Shown piece by piece: positions 42,432 to 50,489 of a stretch of 64,000 bases of DNA. Below the pieces are notes generated by a model. It was not told the DNA's origin, made no database searches, and worked only from the letters and a program-made list of their open reading frames with translations. Source of the stretch: CAZGUX01 sp964529305. GTDB taxonomy: Bacteria > Acidobacteriota > Terriglobia > Bryobacterales > Bryobacteraceae. The translations under genes were made by a program, and so were the position numbers. Where the stretch lies: the NCBI GenBank assembly GCA_964529305.1, contig CAZGUX010000128.1, positions 1 to 64,000 of the forward strand, written 5' to 3'. Each line of letters starts with the position of its first letter. Position 1 is the stretch's first letter.

Positions 42432-43892
42432 ATGTCCGAACAGATTCTCCTGAAAGGTAAGTTGCTGGGCATCGAGGAGTTCTTAACTTCTCCGCACAGC
42501 CGTCAGGGCGCATGGAGCGACGAAGGCGTCGTCATCGGGCGCGCGCAGTGGATCACCCTCCTCAGCGAGGTGTTGCCCCGGGCGTTGCTCGCCGAGTTGG
42601 GCCTGGCGCGCATTCTGCTGGGGTCGAGCGGGGGCGGGCAGTTCCTGGTGGTGCTGCCGGACGCGTCCGTCGATGCCGCAAATCAATTTCTACGCGCCGC
42701 GGCCGCCGGCATCGCGCACCTCAGCGGAGGGCATATCGAGTTGGTGTGGGCGTCCACGGAGAATCTCGGCGACTGGACCGTGGTCCGAAAGCGGCTCAAC
42801 GATCAACTGCACCGCTGGACGGGAACCCCGGTGACGAATGCGCAGCCGGAGTTTTTTCAGCCGTTTGTCGAGCCCGAGCGGGAGGACACTTCCTCCTATT
42901 TTGCCGAGACCCTGGGGACCCGCATCCGCGAGGCCGCGTCGGTCGGCTGGTCGCCCGACGCCCCCGGCCGCATTTGCGCCAACGAAGGCAAGCACACCTG
43001 GCGGCTCACGCCGAACATCTCGAGCGATGGCATTACCGTGTCGCGGCACGCCGCGCCGGGCGACGACGCGGGGTCGGCCGCCGATGCCCGAACCCTGGCC
43101 ACTCGCGCGACCGGGCGGCCGCTGTGGGGTGTGTTGCGCGGCGACGTCGATGATTTCGAGTTCCGCCTCCGCCGGGTCCAAAGCATTGAGGAGTACGTGC
43201 CGCTGTCGGTGCTCTACAAGCAGTTTTTCGCCGGGGAGCTGGAAGTGCTCTGCTCCCTACCGGAGTTCTGGCGGAGCGTCACCATCCTCTATTCGGGCGG
43301 CGACGACTTCGCGGTGTACGGAGCATGGGACTCGCTGGTGGCTCTGGCGCGCGAGATGCAGCGGCTGTTCCACCGCTTTACGGAAGAGAACCTGAAAGAG
43401 TTCCCCGGAGCCGAAGGCAAGACCATCTCGATGGCGATCGCCGTGGCCGAACCCGAAGAAACTTCGCTGGCCGCGGTCTATCAGGAGGCCGGGCGGCTGC
43501 TGTCCCGAGCCAAGGCCGCCGACAAAGACTGCATCTATCTGCTGGGCCGCGTCCTCGAGTGGAAGCAACTCGCCGACGCGGCCGAACTCAAAGACGCGAT
43601 TACGCGCATGATTTCCGACCGCCGCGCCTCCCGGCATGTTGTGCCGGAGTTGCTCAGCCTGTACGGAAAGATCGCTGCGGCGGGATCGGGACCGGCCGAC
43701 ACCGCCGTGGAACGCGTCTGGCGCTTTCAGCGCCGCCTCCATGTGATTCTGGGAGGAGGCAGGGAAAAGGAATTTCAGAAGCTGCGTACGCATCTCTCCG
43801 GCGAACTCGCCGGACGGAAGTCCACTCATGTGAAACTCCGTCCGTCGGGTCTGGTCGCGCTCGAGTGGGCGCGGCTGACCGTGGGCGAATAG
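42432..43892 (+). CDS. cas10: Cas10/Csm1-like protein, HD domain absent, GGDD cyclase motif intact
   Basis: 486 residues, against ~750-850 for usual Csm1. It begins directly with the first Palm-like domain (LLGIEEFLTS; RILLGSSGGGQFLVVLPD, 60-77), so the N-terminal HD nuclease is missing. The treble-clef zinc finger seems decayed: only one Cys in ICANEG near 182. Palm 2 is well kept: LWGVLRGDVDDFEFRL (231-246) and ILYSGGDDFAVYG (285-297) with G289-G290-D291-D292. This supports cyclic oligoadenylate synthesis from ATP. Residues ~385-486 form the helical D4 domain. Next gene is csm2, 21 bases on. Single-stranded DNA cleavage should be absent; cOA signalling is the likely remaining activity. Confidence 0.86.
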   Translation: MSEQILLKGKLLGIEEFLTSPHSRQGAWSDEGVVIGRAQWITLLSEVLPRALLAELGLARILLGSSGGGQFLVVLPDASVDAANQFLRAAAAGIAHLSGGHIELVWASTENLGDWTVVRKRLNDQLHRWTGTPVTNAQPEFFQPFVEPEREDTSSYFAETLGTRIREAASVGWSPDAPGRICANEGKHTWRLTPNISSDGITVSRHAAPGDDAGSAADARTLATRATGRPLWGVLRGDVDDFEFRLRRVQSIEEYVPLSVLYKQFFAGELEVLCSLPEFWRSVTILYSGGDDFAVYGAWDSLVALAREMQRLFHRFTEENLKEFPGAEGKTISMAIAVAEPEETSLAAVYQEAGRLLSRAKAADKDCIYLLGRVLEWKQLADAAELKDAITRMISDRRASRHVVPELLSLYGKIAAAGSGPADTAVERVWRFQRRLHVILGGGREKEFQKLRTHLSGELAGRKSTHVKLRPSGLVALEWARLTVGE

Positions 43893-43913
43893 GCGACGAC
43901 CGAGTGAATCTCT

Positions 43914-44396
43914 ATGGCTGACCAGCAAAGACCACCAAGGCCTCCCCGTGAGGGGCGGGAGCCGCGCGAGCAGTTCGGGCCGGGCGGAGGCAACCGGGAC
44001 CGGGATCGCGACCGGGATCGGGATCGCGACCGGCGGGACCGGCGTCCGGAAGGTCCTCCGGAAATCGACCTCGAGAAGCTGATCGCCGATAGCCTGTATC
44101 TGGACAATCAGGCCCACGGCGTCGTCAGCCGCATGCGCGATATGGATTCGGGCACCAAGAGCCAGTTGCGGCGGCTCTACAATGCCGTCCGGCGCGCCTG
44201 CCGCGCTCCGGAATCCGAACGCCAGCATCAGTTCGTGATGCTGCGCGCGCGGCTGGCGTATACCATCGCACGTCACTCCCTGCGCAGTCTGGATCAATTG
44301 GAAAAGCTGCTGCTTCAGGTGACGCGCAAGAACGATCCGCGCGGTTACGAACGCTTCAAGGATTTGTTTGAAGCCATCGTCGCCTATAACGAATAG
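43914..44396 (+). CDS. csm2: Csm2-like small subunit with N-terminal Arg-Asp repeat tail
   Basis: 160 residues. Residues ~50-160 match Csm2 (Cas11), a helical small subunit: GTKSQLRRLYNAVRRACRA, MLRARLAYTIARH and YERFKDLFEAIVAYNE, the last being the best-known family block. Residues 1-48 are an unusual disordered extension of Pro/Arg/Gly followed by alternating Arg-Asp dipeptides, encoded by a tandem GGGATCGCGACC-like DNA repeat (~44000-44040). In type III-A complexes Csm2 lines the filament along the crRNA-target duplex. The charged tail could bind RNA or protein. It lies between cas10 and csm3. Confidence 0.85.
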   Translation: MADQQRPPRPPREGREPREQFGPGGGNRDRDRDRDRDRDRRDRRPEGPPEIDLEKLIADSLYLDNQAHGVVSRMRDMDSGTKSQLRRLYNAVRRACRAPESERQHQFVMLRARLAYTIARHSLRSLDQLEKLLLQVTRKNDPRGYERFKDLFEAIVAYNE

Positions 44397-44407
44397 GCGC
44401 CGTGCCA

Positions 44408-44430
44408 GGCGAGGCTCTCGAGAGCCCGCC
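44408..44430. repeat. Palindromic hairpin between csm2 and csm3
   Basis: GGCTCTCGAGAGCC (44413-44426) is a perfect 14-bp palindrome, extended by GGCGA and CGCC on its flanks. It lies in the 57-base gap between csm2 and csm3, the longest gap inside the csm set. It may be an mRNA-processing or stability element. Confidence 0.5.
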
Positions 44431-44453
44431 ACTGTGAGTAACGAGGAATTTCC

Positions 44454-45287
44454 ATGAGCGCGCATACGACGCAAACCCAGCTCAAACTGGTTGGCAAACT
44501 GATTATCGAAGGGGAACTGCACTGCGAGACCGGCCTGCATGTCGGCGCGGGCAAGGGCTCTCTGGAGATCGGGGGGTCGGACAATCCCGTCATCAAGGAC
44601 GCCTTTGGGCGGCCCTACGTCCCCGGCAGTTCGCTGCGAGGGAAACTCCGGAGCCTGATCGAGCACGCTCACGGCCTCACCTCCCCCGCCGATCTGGTGT
44701 ACCTTTCCAAGCGCAAGGGCCAGGAGGTGCGCATCCACCAGAGCGACAAGCCCGACGACGAAGTGTGCATCCTGTTCGGCCGCAATCCGGGCCGTATGGA
44801 GCGAGTCTCCGGCGATCCGGTAGAATCCAGCGCGGCCACGCCGGCGCGGCTGGCGGTGTATGACGCGCCGCTCGACCCCGACAGCATCACGCCCCAGATG
44901 CGCGAGAACCTGGACGACGAGTTGACCGAGGTGAAGAGCGAAAACGCGATCGACCGGATCACGTCGCAGGCCAATCCGCGCACTTTGGAGCGCGTGCCGG
45001 CCGGGGCGCGGTTCATCGTGCGCATGGTGTTGGACGTCCTGTGCGAGGAGGACGCGCCGCTGGTGGCGCGGGTGCTGGAAGGCATGCGCCTGCTCGAGGA
45101 CGACGCGCTGGGCGGAGGCGGGTCTCGCGGCAGCGGCCGCGTCCGTTTCGCCAACCTGCGCGTGGTCTGGCGCGGCCGAGGCTACTACGCGGGAGAAGGC
45201 CAGGACAAAGAACTGATTGCAGGCGCCGACGTGGCAGCGGTCCAGGCGCTGTTCCGCGACGCCGGCCCCTCGTACATCCAGGAATGA
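44454..45287 (+). CDS. csm3: Csm3 (Cas7-group RAMP backbone subunit)
   Basis: 277 residues, ATG with GAGGA upstream. The N-terminus LVGKLIIEGELHCETGLHVG (12-31) is the RAMP first strand-turn. EIGGSDNPVIKDAFGRPYVPGSSLRGKLRSL follows (38-68 region). Asp43 of GGSDNPV aligns with the catalytic aspartate of Csm3, so target-RNA cleavage at 6-nt steps looks possible. Family length is ~220-250, so this is slightly long because of a middle insertion. The C-terminal glycine loop GGGGSRGSGRVRF is present. It ends in an ATGA overlap with csm4. Confidence 0.93.
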   Translation: MSAHTTQTQLKLVGKLIIEGELHCETGLHVGAGKGSLEIGGSDNPVIKDAFGRPYVPGSSLRGKLRSLIEHAHGLTSPADLVYLSKRKGQEVRIHQSDKPDDEVCILFGRNPGRMERVSGDPVESSAATPARLAVYDAPLDPDSITPQMRENLDDELTEVKSENAIDRITSQANPRTLERVPAGARFIVRMVLDVLCEEDAPLVARVLEGMRLLEDDALGGGGSRGSGRVRFANLRVVWRGRGYYAGEGQDKELIAGADVAAVQALFRDAGPSYIQE

Positions 45288-46321
45288 CCCCAGCCGCTGT
45301 CGTCAAATTCCGCCCGACCACGCCGTGGCGCCTCGGCGACGATTCCGGCCTGCGCGACCGCGTGCAGTTGTTCTATCGCAGCGATGCGCTGTACTCCGCG
45401 GTCACGCATGCCATGAGCGCGTTCGGGAGGCTCGACGACTGGCTGGCCGCCACCGCCCGGGCTTCCGTTCCCGAGGTAGCGTTCAGTTCCGTGTTTCCCA
45501 TGCAGGGCGACCTGGTGTTCGTGCCCCCGCCCCGCACCATCTGGCCTCCGGCTCTTTCTCCCAAGGTGCGATGGAAAGGGGCTAGTTTCGTTCCTCTCGA
45601 CGTCATCGACGCGTTGTTGTCCGGGGACTCCCTCGACGAGACCGTGTGGGCGGTCGACGGCGCCAGCGAGTGCCTGATTCCGGTGGGCCGCTACGGCCCG
45701 TTTCGCATCGCCAATCGCACCGCGGCGGCGGTGGACCGGTTGACCGGGGCGCTGGACGCCCACCGCGCCGCCTGCCTGGAGTTCGCGGCCGGCGCCGGTA
45801 TGTGGTGCGTGGTCTCCTTTGCGTCCGAAGAGTCGAGCGCGCGTTGGCTGGGCCCCGTGCAAACAGCTTTCCGCTACCTGGCCGACACCGGATTGGGCGG
45901 AGAGCGTTCCCGCGGTTGGGGACGCTTCGACAACCTGGAGTTCCTGGAGGGCGACTTGTCCGCTCTCCTTCTGCCTCGCTCCACCCAGGCCTCCGAACCG
46001 GCGGCGCCTTCCGTGGAACGCCTGTTTTGGCTGTTATCGTTGTTTGTTCCCTCGGCCGGCGACGTAGTGCGTTGGGACGGCGGCAGCTATCAGGTGGTGG
46101 CGCGGGCGGGGCGTGTCGATTCCGCGGTGTCGTCGGGTGGCCTCAAGAAATTGCAGAACATGGTGACCGAGGGCTCGGTGCTGGCGGCGGGCGCGCCGTT
46201 GATCGGCAGCGCGCCCAACGTCGCTCCGGATGACTTCCCTCATCCCGTCTATCGCTGCGGCTTTGCGGTGGCCGTGCCGCTTCCGGCCCCGCCTGCTGCC
46301 GCTCCCCAGGTGGTGTCATGA
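45284..46321 (+). CDS. csm4: Csm4 (Cas5-group RAMP subunit)
   Basis: 345 residues from the ATG at 45284, overlapping the csm3 stop (ATGA). The N-terminus KFRPTTPWRLGDDSGLRDRV and YRSDALYSAVTHAMSAFG match the Csm4 pattern (a RAMP with the SDTL/F-type segment). LGGERSRGWGRFDNLEF (~204-220) is the glycine-rich loop. It should cap the 5' handle of crRNA and contact Cas10. The Ala/Pro-rich tail is longer than usual. The stop overlaps csm5 by 4 bases. Confidence 0.9.
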   Translation: MTPAAVVKFRPTTPWRLGDDSGLRDRVQLFYRSDALYSAVTHAMSAFGRLDDWLAATARASVPEVAFSSVFPMQGDLVFVPPPRTIWPPALSPKVRWKGASFVPLDVIDALLSGDSLDETVWAVDGASECLIPVGRYGPFRIANRTAAAVDRLTGALDAHRAACLEFAAGAGMWCVVSFASEESSARWLGPVQTAFRYLADTGLGGERSRGWGRFDNLEFLEGDLSALLLPRSTQASEPAAPSVERLFWLLSLFVPSAGDVVRWDGGSYQVVARAGRVDSAVSSGGLKKLQNMVTEGSVLAAGAPLIGSAPNVAPDDFPHPVYRCGFAVAVPLPAPPAAAPQVVS

Positions 46322-47421
46322 GATACCGGGTCACCGCGCTCACTCCTCTGCTGGTGGGTGACGGCCACCGCCTGTCGCCTATCGACTACATGGTGTGGAA
46401 GGATCACGTCAACGTCCTGGACCAGACCCGCATCTTCAAGCTGCTGGCCAAGGGACCGCGGCTCGAAGGGTATTTGACCCAGCTCAAGAGGGCCGACAAA
46501 CTCGACTTTGCGTCGTGGGGTGGCTTCGCGCAGAACTTCGCCGACCGGAGAATCCCATTCGAGCATCCTTCGTGTTCGAAGTATTGGGACCGGGCAACGG
46601 GCGAATCGGTCCACATTCCGACCTTTTCGAGCGGCCTTCACGGCCCGTATCTGCCAGGCAGCGCGCTGAAAGGCGCGCTCCGCACGGGAGTGCTGTACGC
46701 CTCGGTCCGGGACGGTTCGCTGAAGCCGGTGCTGGAACGTTTCGAAGGAGACCGGCCGCCGCGCCATCCGGCTGAAGCGCTGGAAGACGACGTGCTCGGC
46801 CGGGCCGGCAACAGCCGCATGCGCTTCGTGCGCACGGGCGACTCCAAGCCCGTCGACCGGTCGATGATGAAGGTCTATCTGCTGCGGCTTTCGACCGTCG
46901 TTTCTCAGAAGGGCCCCGCCTGGACTCTTGGATGGAAACAAAGCCCACGCGGCGCCGTCGACTCCCGCCGCGTGGAGGACTCCACGCCGTGGTTCGCGGA
47001 GATGGCCGCGCCGGGTTCCACGTTCGAGGGCGACTGGCAGGAACGCTCGTCCAATTCCCGCGCCAAGATTTTCCAAGGCGTCAACCAGTACGCGGCCGCG
47101 GTCCTGGCGATGCACCGGCAGTACGGGGAAGCCACCGGACTGACCGCGGTGGCAGAGGCGGCGGGCCGCCTGGCCGAACGAGTCGCGGGCCTTCCCTCGG
47201 AACAGGCGTGCCTGCTTCCCCTCGGATGGGGCGGCGGCCTCTTCAGCAAGACCGCCTGGGTGGAGAAGGACTCCGCGGACTACCGGGCGATTCTCGGCAA
47301 GCTCCCGTTCTACTCGCGGGCGGTCTCCTCGGGACTCCCGTTCCCCAAAACCCGCCGCATCGTTTTTGAGGGAGACCGGCCCTCCACCATCCCGGGCTGG
47401 GTTCTGTTGGAAGTCGCCTGA
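46318..47421 (+). CDS. csm5: Csm5 (RAMP subunit, crRNA 3' end)
   Basis: 367 residues, starting in an ATGA overlap with csm4. The opening YRVTALTPLLVGDGHRLSPIDYMVW is the conserved Csm5 N-terminus (TPxxxGxGxxLxPxDY). IPTFSSGLHGPYLPGSALKGALRT (~98-121) is the second RAMP motif, and GWGGGLFSKTAW the C-terminal glycine loop. In type III-A complexes Csm5 sits at the 3' end of crRNA and recruits maturation nucleases. No cas6 gene is present in the window. The receiver-phosphatase gene starts 33 bases downstream, same strand. Confidence 0.9.
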   Translation: MRYRVTALTPLLVGDGHRLSPIDYMVWKDHVNVLDQTRIFKLLAKGPRLEGYLTQLKRADKLDFASWGGFAQNFADRRIPFEHPSCSKYWDRATGESVHIPTFSSGLHGPYLPGSALKGALRTGVLYASVRDGSLKPVLERFEGDRPPRHPAEALEDDVLGRAGNSRMRFVRTGDSKPVDRSMMKVYLLRLSTVVSQKGPAWTLGWKQSPRGAVDSRRVEDSTPWFAEMAAPGSTFEGDWQERSSNSRAKIFQGVNQYAAAVLAMHRQYGEATGLTAVAEAAGRLAERVAGLPSEQACLLPLGWGGGLFSKTAWVEKDSADYRAILGKLPFYSRAVSSGLPFPKTRRIVFEGDRPSTIPGWVLLEVA

Positions 47422-47454
47422 CGGCGGCCGGGCAGGCTGGGCGACCAGGCCACG

Positions 47455-48666
47455 ATGAGCACCGAGCGGCAGCACACTGCGTCAGTCCTGATTGTCGACG
47501 ACGACTTTCTCGCCCTCGAGTCGCTGCGGGTCCTGTTCACCCTGGAAACCGACTACAAGCTGACCTGTGTCAATCACCCCGATCGGGCCCTGGAAGAGTT
47601 CGCCCGGCAGCCTCTCGATGTGGTCATCTCCGACTACCTGATGCCGCAGATGAACGGGTTGGAACTGCTGAGGGAACTCCGCCGCCTGCAGCCCGAATCC
47701 ACGCGCATTCTGCTGACCGGCTTCGCCGATAAGGAGAATGTCATCCGGGCGGTAAATGAAGTCGGCCTGTACCAATATCTGGAGAAACCCTGGGACAACG
47801 ACGCGCTGCTGCTGTCGGTGCGAAACGCCATTCGCGAACGCAGCCTTCGAGTTCAGGTTGCCGGCAAGGTCCGGGAACTGGACGACCTGCTGCGGGAGCA
47901 CAAGCAACTCTCCCAGCGGCACAGCGACCTCGAGCGGGAGATTGAAATGGCCTCCCGTGTCCAGCGGAGCCTTCTTCCGTCCCACCCTTTGACGATTCCG
48001 GGGATTCGGGTGGAAACGGTGTACCGTCCCTGCCGCTCCCTGGGCGGGGATTTCTTCGACTTCACGCAGGACGGAGCGCGCGCCGGGATCCTGGTGGCTG
48101 ACGTCAGCGGCCACGGGGCGCAGGCGGCGCTCACCAGCATGCTGCTGAAGGCCGGGTTTCACGAGGCATTTGCACGGACGGATGCGCCGGACGAGATCCT
48201 GGCCCGGATGAACGAGATGCTGCACCGGTTCCTGCCCTCGGCGATGTACGTCGCCGCCACGGTGCTGTTGTTCGATTCCCCGCTTCGGATTCGCGCCGCC
48301 AACGGCGGGCTGCCCTACCCGTTTGTCGTGCGGAAGTCGAAGGGCCGTGTTGATCAGGCGCCGCTACAGGGGTTTCCGCTCGGGCTGTTCCCCGACGCCG
48401 GACCTCAGCCCTGGGACGTTCACTCCATCGCGCTTGACGTGAACGATGTCTTGCTGATCGCCTCCGACGGGTTGGGGGAAATTCGCAACGCGGCCGGCGA
48501 GTATTTCCAGGATGGGCCCCTGATCACCCGTCTCGCCGAGTGGACGGCGGCCCCGGACGCGGACCTTCTGGAGACGCTGCTGACCCACGCGTTGGGATTC
48601 GCCGGCGAGCAGGCTCCGGCGGACGACATTACGCTGGTGGCGATCGGCCACTCCGAAGACGACTGA
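47455..48666 (+). CDS. Response regulator with PPM-type (RsbU/SpoIIE) Ser/Thr phosphatase output
   Basis: 403 residues. Receiver domain 1-~125: phospho-acceptor D60 in DVVISDYLMPQMNG, conserved T88 in LLTGF and K111 in YLEKPWD. A coiled coil (~130-172) follows, then a SpoIIE/RsbU-type PPM phosphatase (~185-400) with metal aspartates in GGDFFDF (D199), VADVSGHG (D216), ASDGLGE and ADDIT. All expected acidic residues are visible, so it should be active. Proteins of this layout dephosphorylate anti-sigma-factor antagonists. Its place 33 bases after csm5 suggests cotranscription with the type III genes. No partner switch proteins (STAS, HATPase) are nearby. Confidence 0.88.
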   Translation: MSTERQHTASVLIVDDDFLALESLRVLFTLETDYKLTCVNHPDRALEEFARQPLDVVISDYLMPQMNGLELLRELRRLQPESTRILLTGFADKENVIRAVNEVGLYQYLEKPWDNDALLLSVRNAIRERSLRVQVAGKVRELDDLLREHKQLSQRHSDLEREIEMASRVQRSLLPSHPLTIPGIRVETVYRPCRSLGGDFFDFTQDGARAGILVADVSGHGAQAALTSMLLKAGFHEAFARTDAPDEILARMNEMLHRFLPSAMYVAATVLLFDSPLRIRAANGGLPYPFVVRKSKGRVDQAPLQGFPLGLFPDAGPQPWDVHSIALDVNDVLLIASDGLGEIRNAAGEYFQDGPLITRLAEWTAAPDADLLETLLTHALGFAGEQAPADDITLVAIGHSEDD

Positions 48667-48728
48667 GAATGCCGCATCCGGAAGTCCGCGCGAAATGAGC
48701 TACTGCGCCGTGACCGGGAAGAGACGGC

Positions 48729-48784
48729 GATGGGAAGAGAGCCGGCCCACCCCCCGCCGGAGGCATCCCACCCTCTTCCCCATC
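48729..48784. terminator. Bidirectional terminator-like hairpin
   Basis: GATGGGAAGAG (48729-48739) pairs with CTCTTCCCCATC (48773-48784, one bulged C). An inner CCGGC/GCCGG stem adds to it. The element lies between the convergent phosphatase and slipin genes and could close the csm operon transcript. Confidence 0.6.
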
Positions 48785-48787
48785 ACC

Positions 48788-49906
48788 TCACTCCGCACGC
48801 AACGTCACCGTGCGCTCGAGCAGCGCGTTCAGGCCGCCGACGACTGTGATCTTCTCGACCTTGCCGGCGATCTTCTCCAACGCCTCGAGTTCCTTCAGCC
48901 GCACCAGCAGAGGGTTGTCCTCCATCAGCTTGGCGGTGTTCAGCAGCGACCGCGTGGCGGCGGTCTCCTCACGACGGCGGATCAGGTTGGCCTGCGCCTG
49001 CTTCTCGGCCGTGACCACCTGGTTGAGAATGTCGCGAATGTCTCCGGGCAGGATAATGTCCTTGAGAGCGATCACGCTCACGCGAACACCATAGGTCTCC
49101 ATCTCCCGGCGCACCTCGGCCGACACCGCTTCGTCGATGTCGGTCTTCTCCGCGAGCACTTGTTCCAGCGTGCGCTTTCCGAGCGACTGCCGCACGGCGA
49201 TCTGCAGCGCACGGTACAGGTATTCGCCAACGTCCTTCACGCCGGCGCGGGCGTTGGTGACGTTGACGATCTCGTACACTGCCGAGATGTTCACTCGCAC
49301 GGTGACCTTGTCGCTCGTCAGGATTTCCTGACCGGTCACCTCGACGGTCTGGCGGCGCACTTCGAGCACCTCGATGCGAGGCGTCGAGACCGCGTTCCAG
49401 AACCCGTAGTTGCCGGGCCCCAGCTCGCGGATCAGACGTCCATCGAGATACACGAGTCCGCGTTTGCCTTCGTCGACCGCGGCAAACGTCGCAGCCGACT
49501 CACGCCCCAGGCGTGCCAGGGCCGGCAGCATGCCGGCCGGCGCCTCAGGATTGGCGCGCGCGTCGATCCGCTCGAACGTCACCTGGACCGGCCCCTTCCA
49601 GAACAGCACGCGGCTGGAAGGACCAATCACTCGCGCGAGCCGGCCATCCAGAAAGACTACGGCCACCTGGGCGTCGGACGTCTCCACTACCGTGAAGTAG
49701 CGCGCGGCGGTCTCCGGCAGGGAGTTGGCGATGTAGTCGGCCCACTCGCCGGAGTACACGAGATCGCGGACATTGTGGCGTTCCAGTTGAATTCCCCGGC
49801 CGAGCGTGAACATCCAGCGCTCTCCGGGTTCCAGGATTTCCGCGAAGCGGCGCTTGCGGATCACCATGATTCGTTCGTTGTCGCCGATGAGAATACGGCG
49901 CAGCAT
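48788..49906 (-). CDS. Slipin/SPFH (band 7) family protein
   Basis: 372 residues, GGAGG at good spacing before the ATG. The SPFH core lies near residues ~150-320: GLVYLDGRLIRELGPGNYGFW, EVLEVRRQTVEVTGQEILTSDKVTVRVNISAVYEI and YLYRALQIAVRQSLGKRTLEQVLAEK. A coiled-coil tail follows (EKQAQANLIRRREETAATRSLLNTAKLMEDNP). It lacks the N-terminal membrane hairpin of classical slipins. An extra ~140-residue N-terminal part looks like a second partial SPFH-like repeat (FFxWKGPVQVTFERID). It probably assembles at the membrane as an oligomeric scaffold. Confidence 0.88.
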   Translation of the reverse strand: MLRRILIGDNERIMVIRKRRFAEILEPGERWMFTLGRGIQLERHNVRDLVYSGEWADYIANSLPETAARYFTVVETSDAQVAVVFLDGRLARVIGPSSRVLFWKGPVQVTFERIDARANPEAPAGMLPALARLGRESAATFAAVDEGKRGLVYLDGRLIRELGPGNYGFWNAVSTPRIEVLEVRRQTVEVTGQEILTSDKVTVRVNISAVYEIVNVTNARAGVKDVGEYLYRALQIAVRQSLGKRTLEQVLAEKTDIDEAVSAEVRREMETYGVRVSVIALKDIILPGDIRDILNQVVTAEKQAQANLIRRREETAATRSLLNTAKLMEDNPLLVRLKELEALEKIAGKVEKITVVGGLNALLERTVTLRAE

Positions 49907-50161
49907 AGGCGTTTACCTCCGTGTCTTCGTTGGAAAAAAAGCAGAGATCACCAGGCCAGGCCCCGCGGCCACGCCAGCGGGCCTACCCTAAAGCGGGTCC
50001 GTCCGTGTCATGCCGCGGCACGAAACGCGAGACGCATTTTCAGGGAAGACGCAGAGCGGCGAAACCGCTGCCGGGACGCTCGAGAAAGATCGAAATCTAT
50101 CTCACGCGCACAGCAGGAGCCCAGCCTGGATCACTCTTGGTTGCGTGCTGTTTCAACAGCA
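49907..50161. other. Intergenic region 5' of slipin gene
   Basis: 255 bases between the slipin start and the tRNA-like gene. Apart from the slipin Shine-Dalgarno (GGAGG, complement at about 49916) I see no gene or clear promoter. Confidence 0.35.
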
Positions 50162-50233
50162 TGCGGATAGCGGGAGTCGAACCCGCGGCCGACAGCTTTG
50201 AGGCTGTTGCTCTATCCACTGAGCTATATCCAG
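50162..50233 (-). tRNA. tRNA-like gene with aberrant anticodon arm (probable degenerate tRNA)
   Basis: On the minus strand 72 bases fold as a type I tRNA: D-arm GCTC/GAGC with a GG-containing loop, T-arm GCGGG-TTCGACT-CCCGC, and an acceptor with five good pairs, one wobble and a first-pair C-C mismatch. The anticodon stem ACAGC/GCTGT is perfect but its loop is only 6 bases (CTCAAA) instead of 7. Reading after U33 gives CAA (Leu), yet no long variable arm exists. The body resembles bacterial Arg/Lys-type tRNAs. CCA is not encoded. Either a tRNA pseudogene or an unusual tRNA; the amino acid is unassigned. Confidence 0.6.
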
Positions 50234-50489
50234 GTTGGCGCAGAGGGATCCAACGTTCGCCGGCACGCGGTACTCCAGCGGAGCCGCGCCAGCGAGGTGG
50301 TTTGAACCTCGACTATAGGCGAACATCGGTCATTACCTCCAGCTTGATGAGTATAAACCACAGTATCGTGGTGGTCAATAGAAAACTTGGAGAAAACTTG
50401 GAGATTTCTGGCAACCGGGCCGGACAATCGTTCGATGCGCCGACGGCATCATGTTCTAGTAGATTAGAGTCTAAGGACTCAAAACTCTC

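Noticed and set aside
43257..44738. Minus-strand open frame opposite cas10-csm2-csm3
   Set aside because: Cas10, Csm2 and Csm3 motifs on the plus strand account for this DNA. The antisense product has no motif.
45041..45283. Upstream in-frame extension of csm4 into csm3
   Set aside because: The Arg/Gly-rich extension overlaps csm3 out of frame, and the ATGA overlap at 45284 gives the normal Csm4 start.
41212..48787. CRISPR array near the csm genes
   Set aside because: I found no regularly spaced 25-40-bp direct repeats here or elsewhere in the window. The RD microsatellite in csm2 and REP-like palindromes lack spacers.
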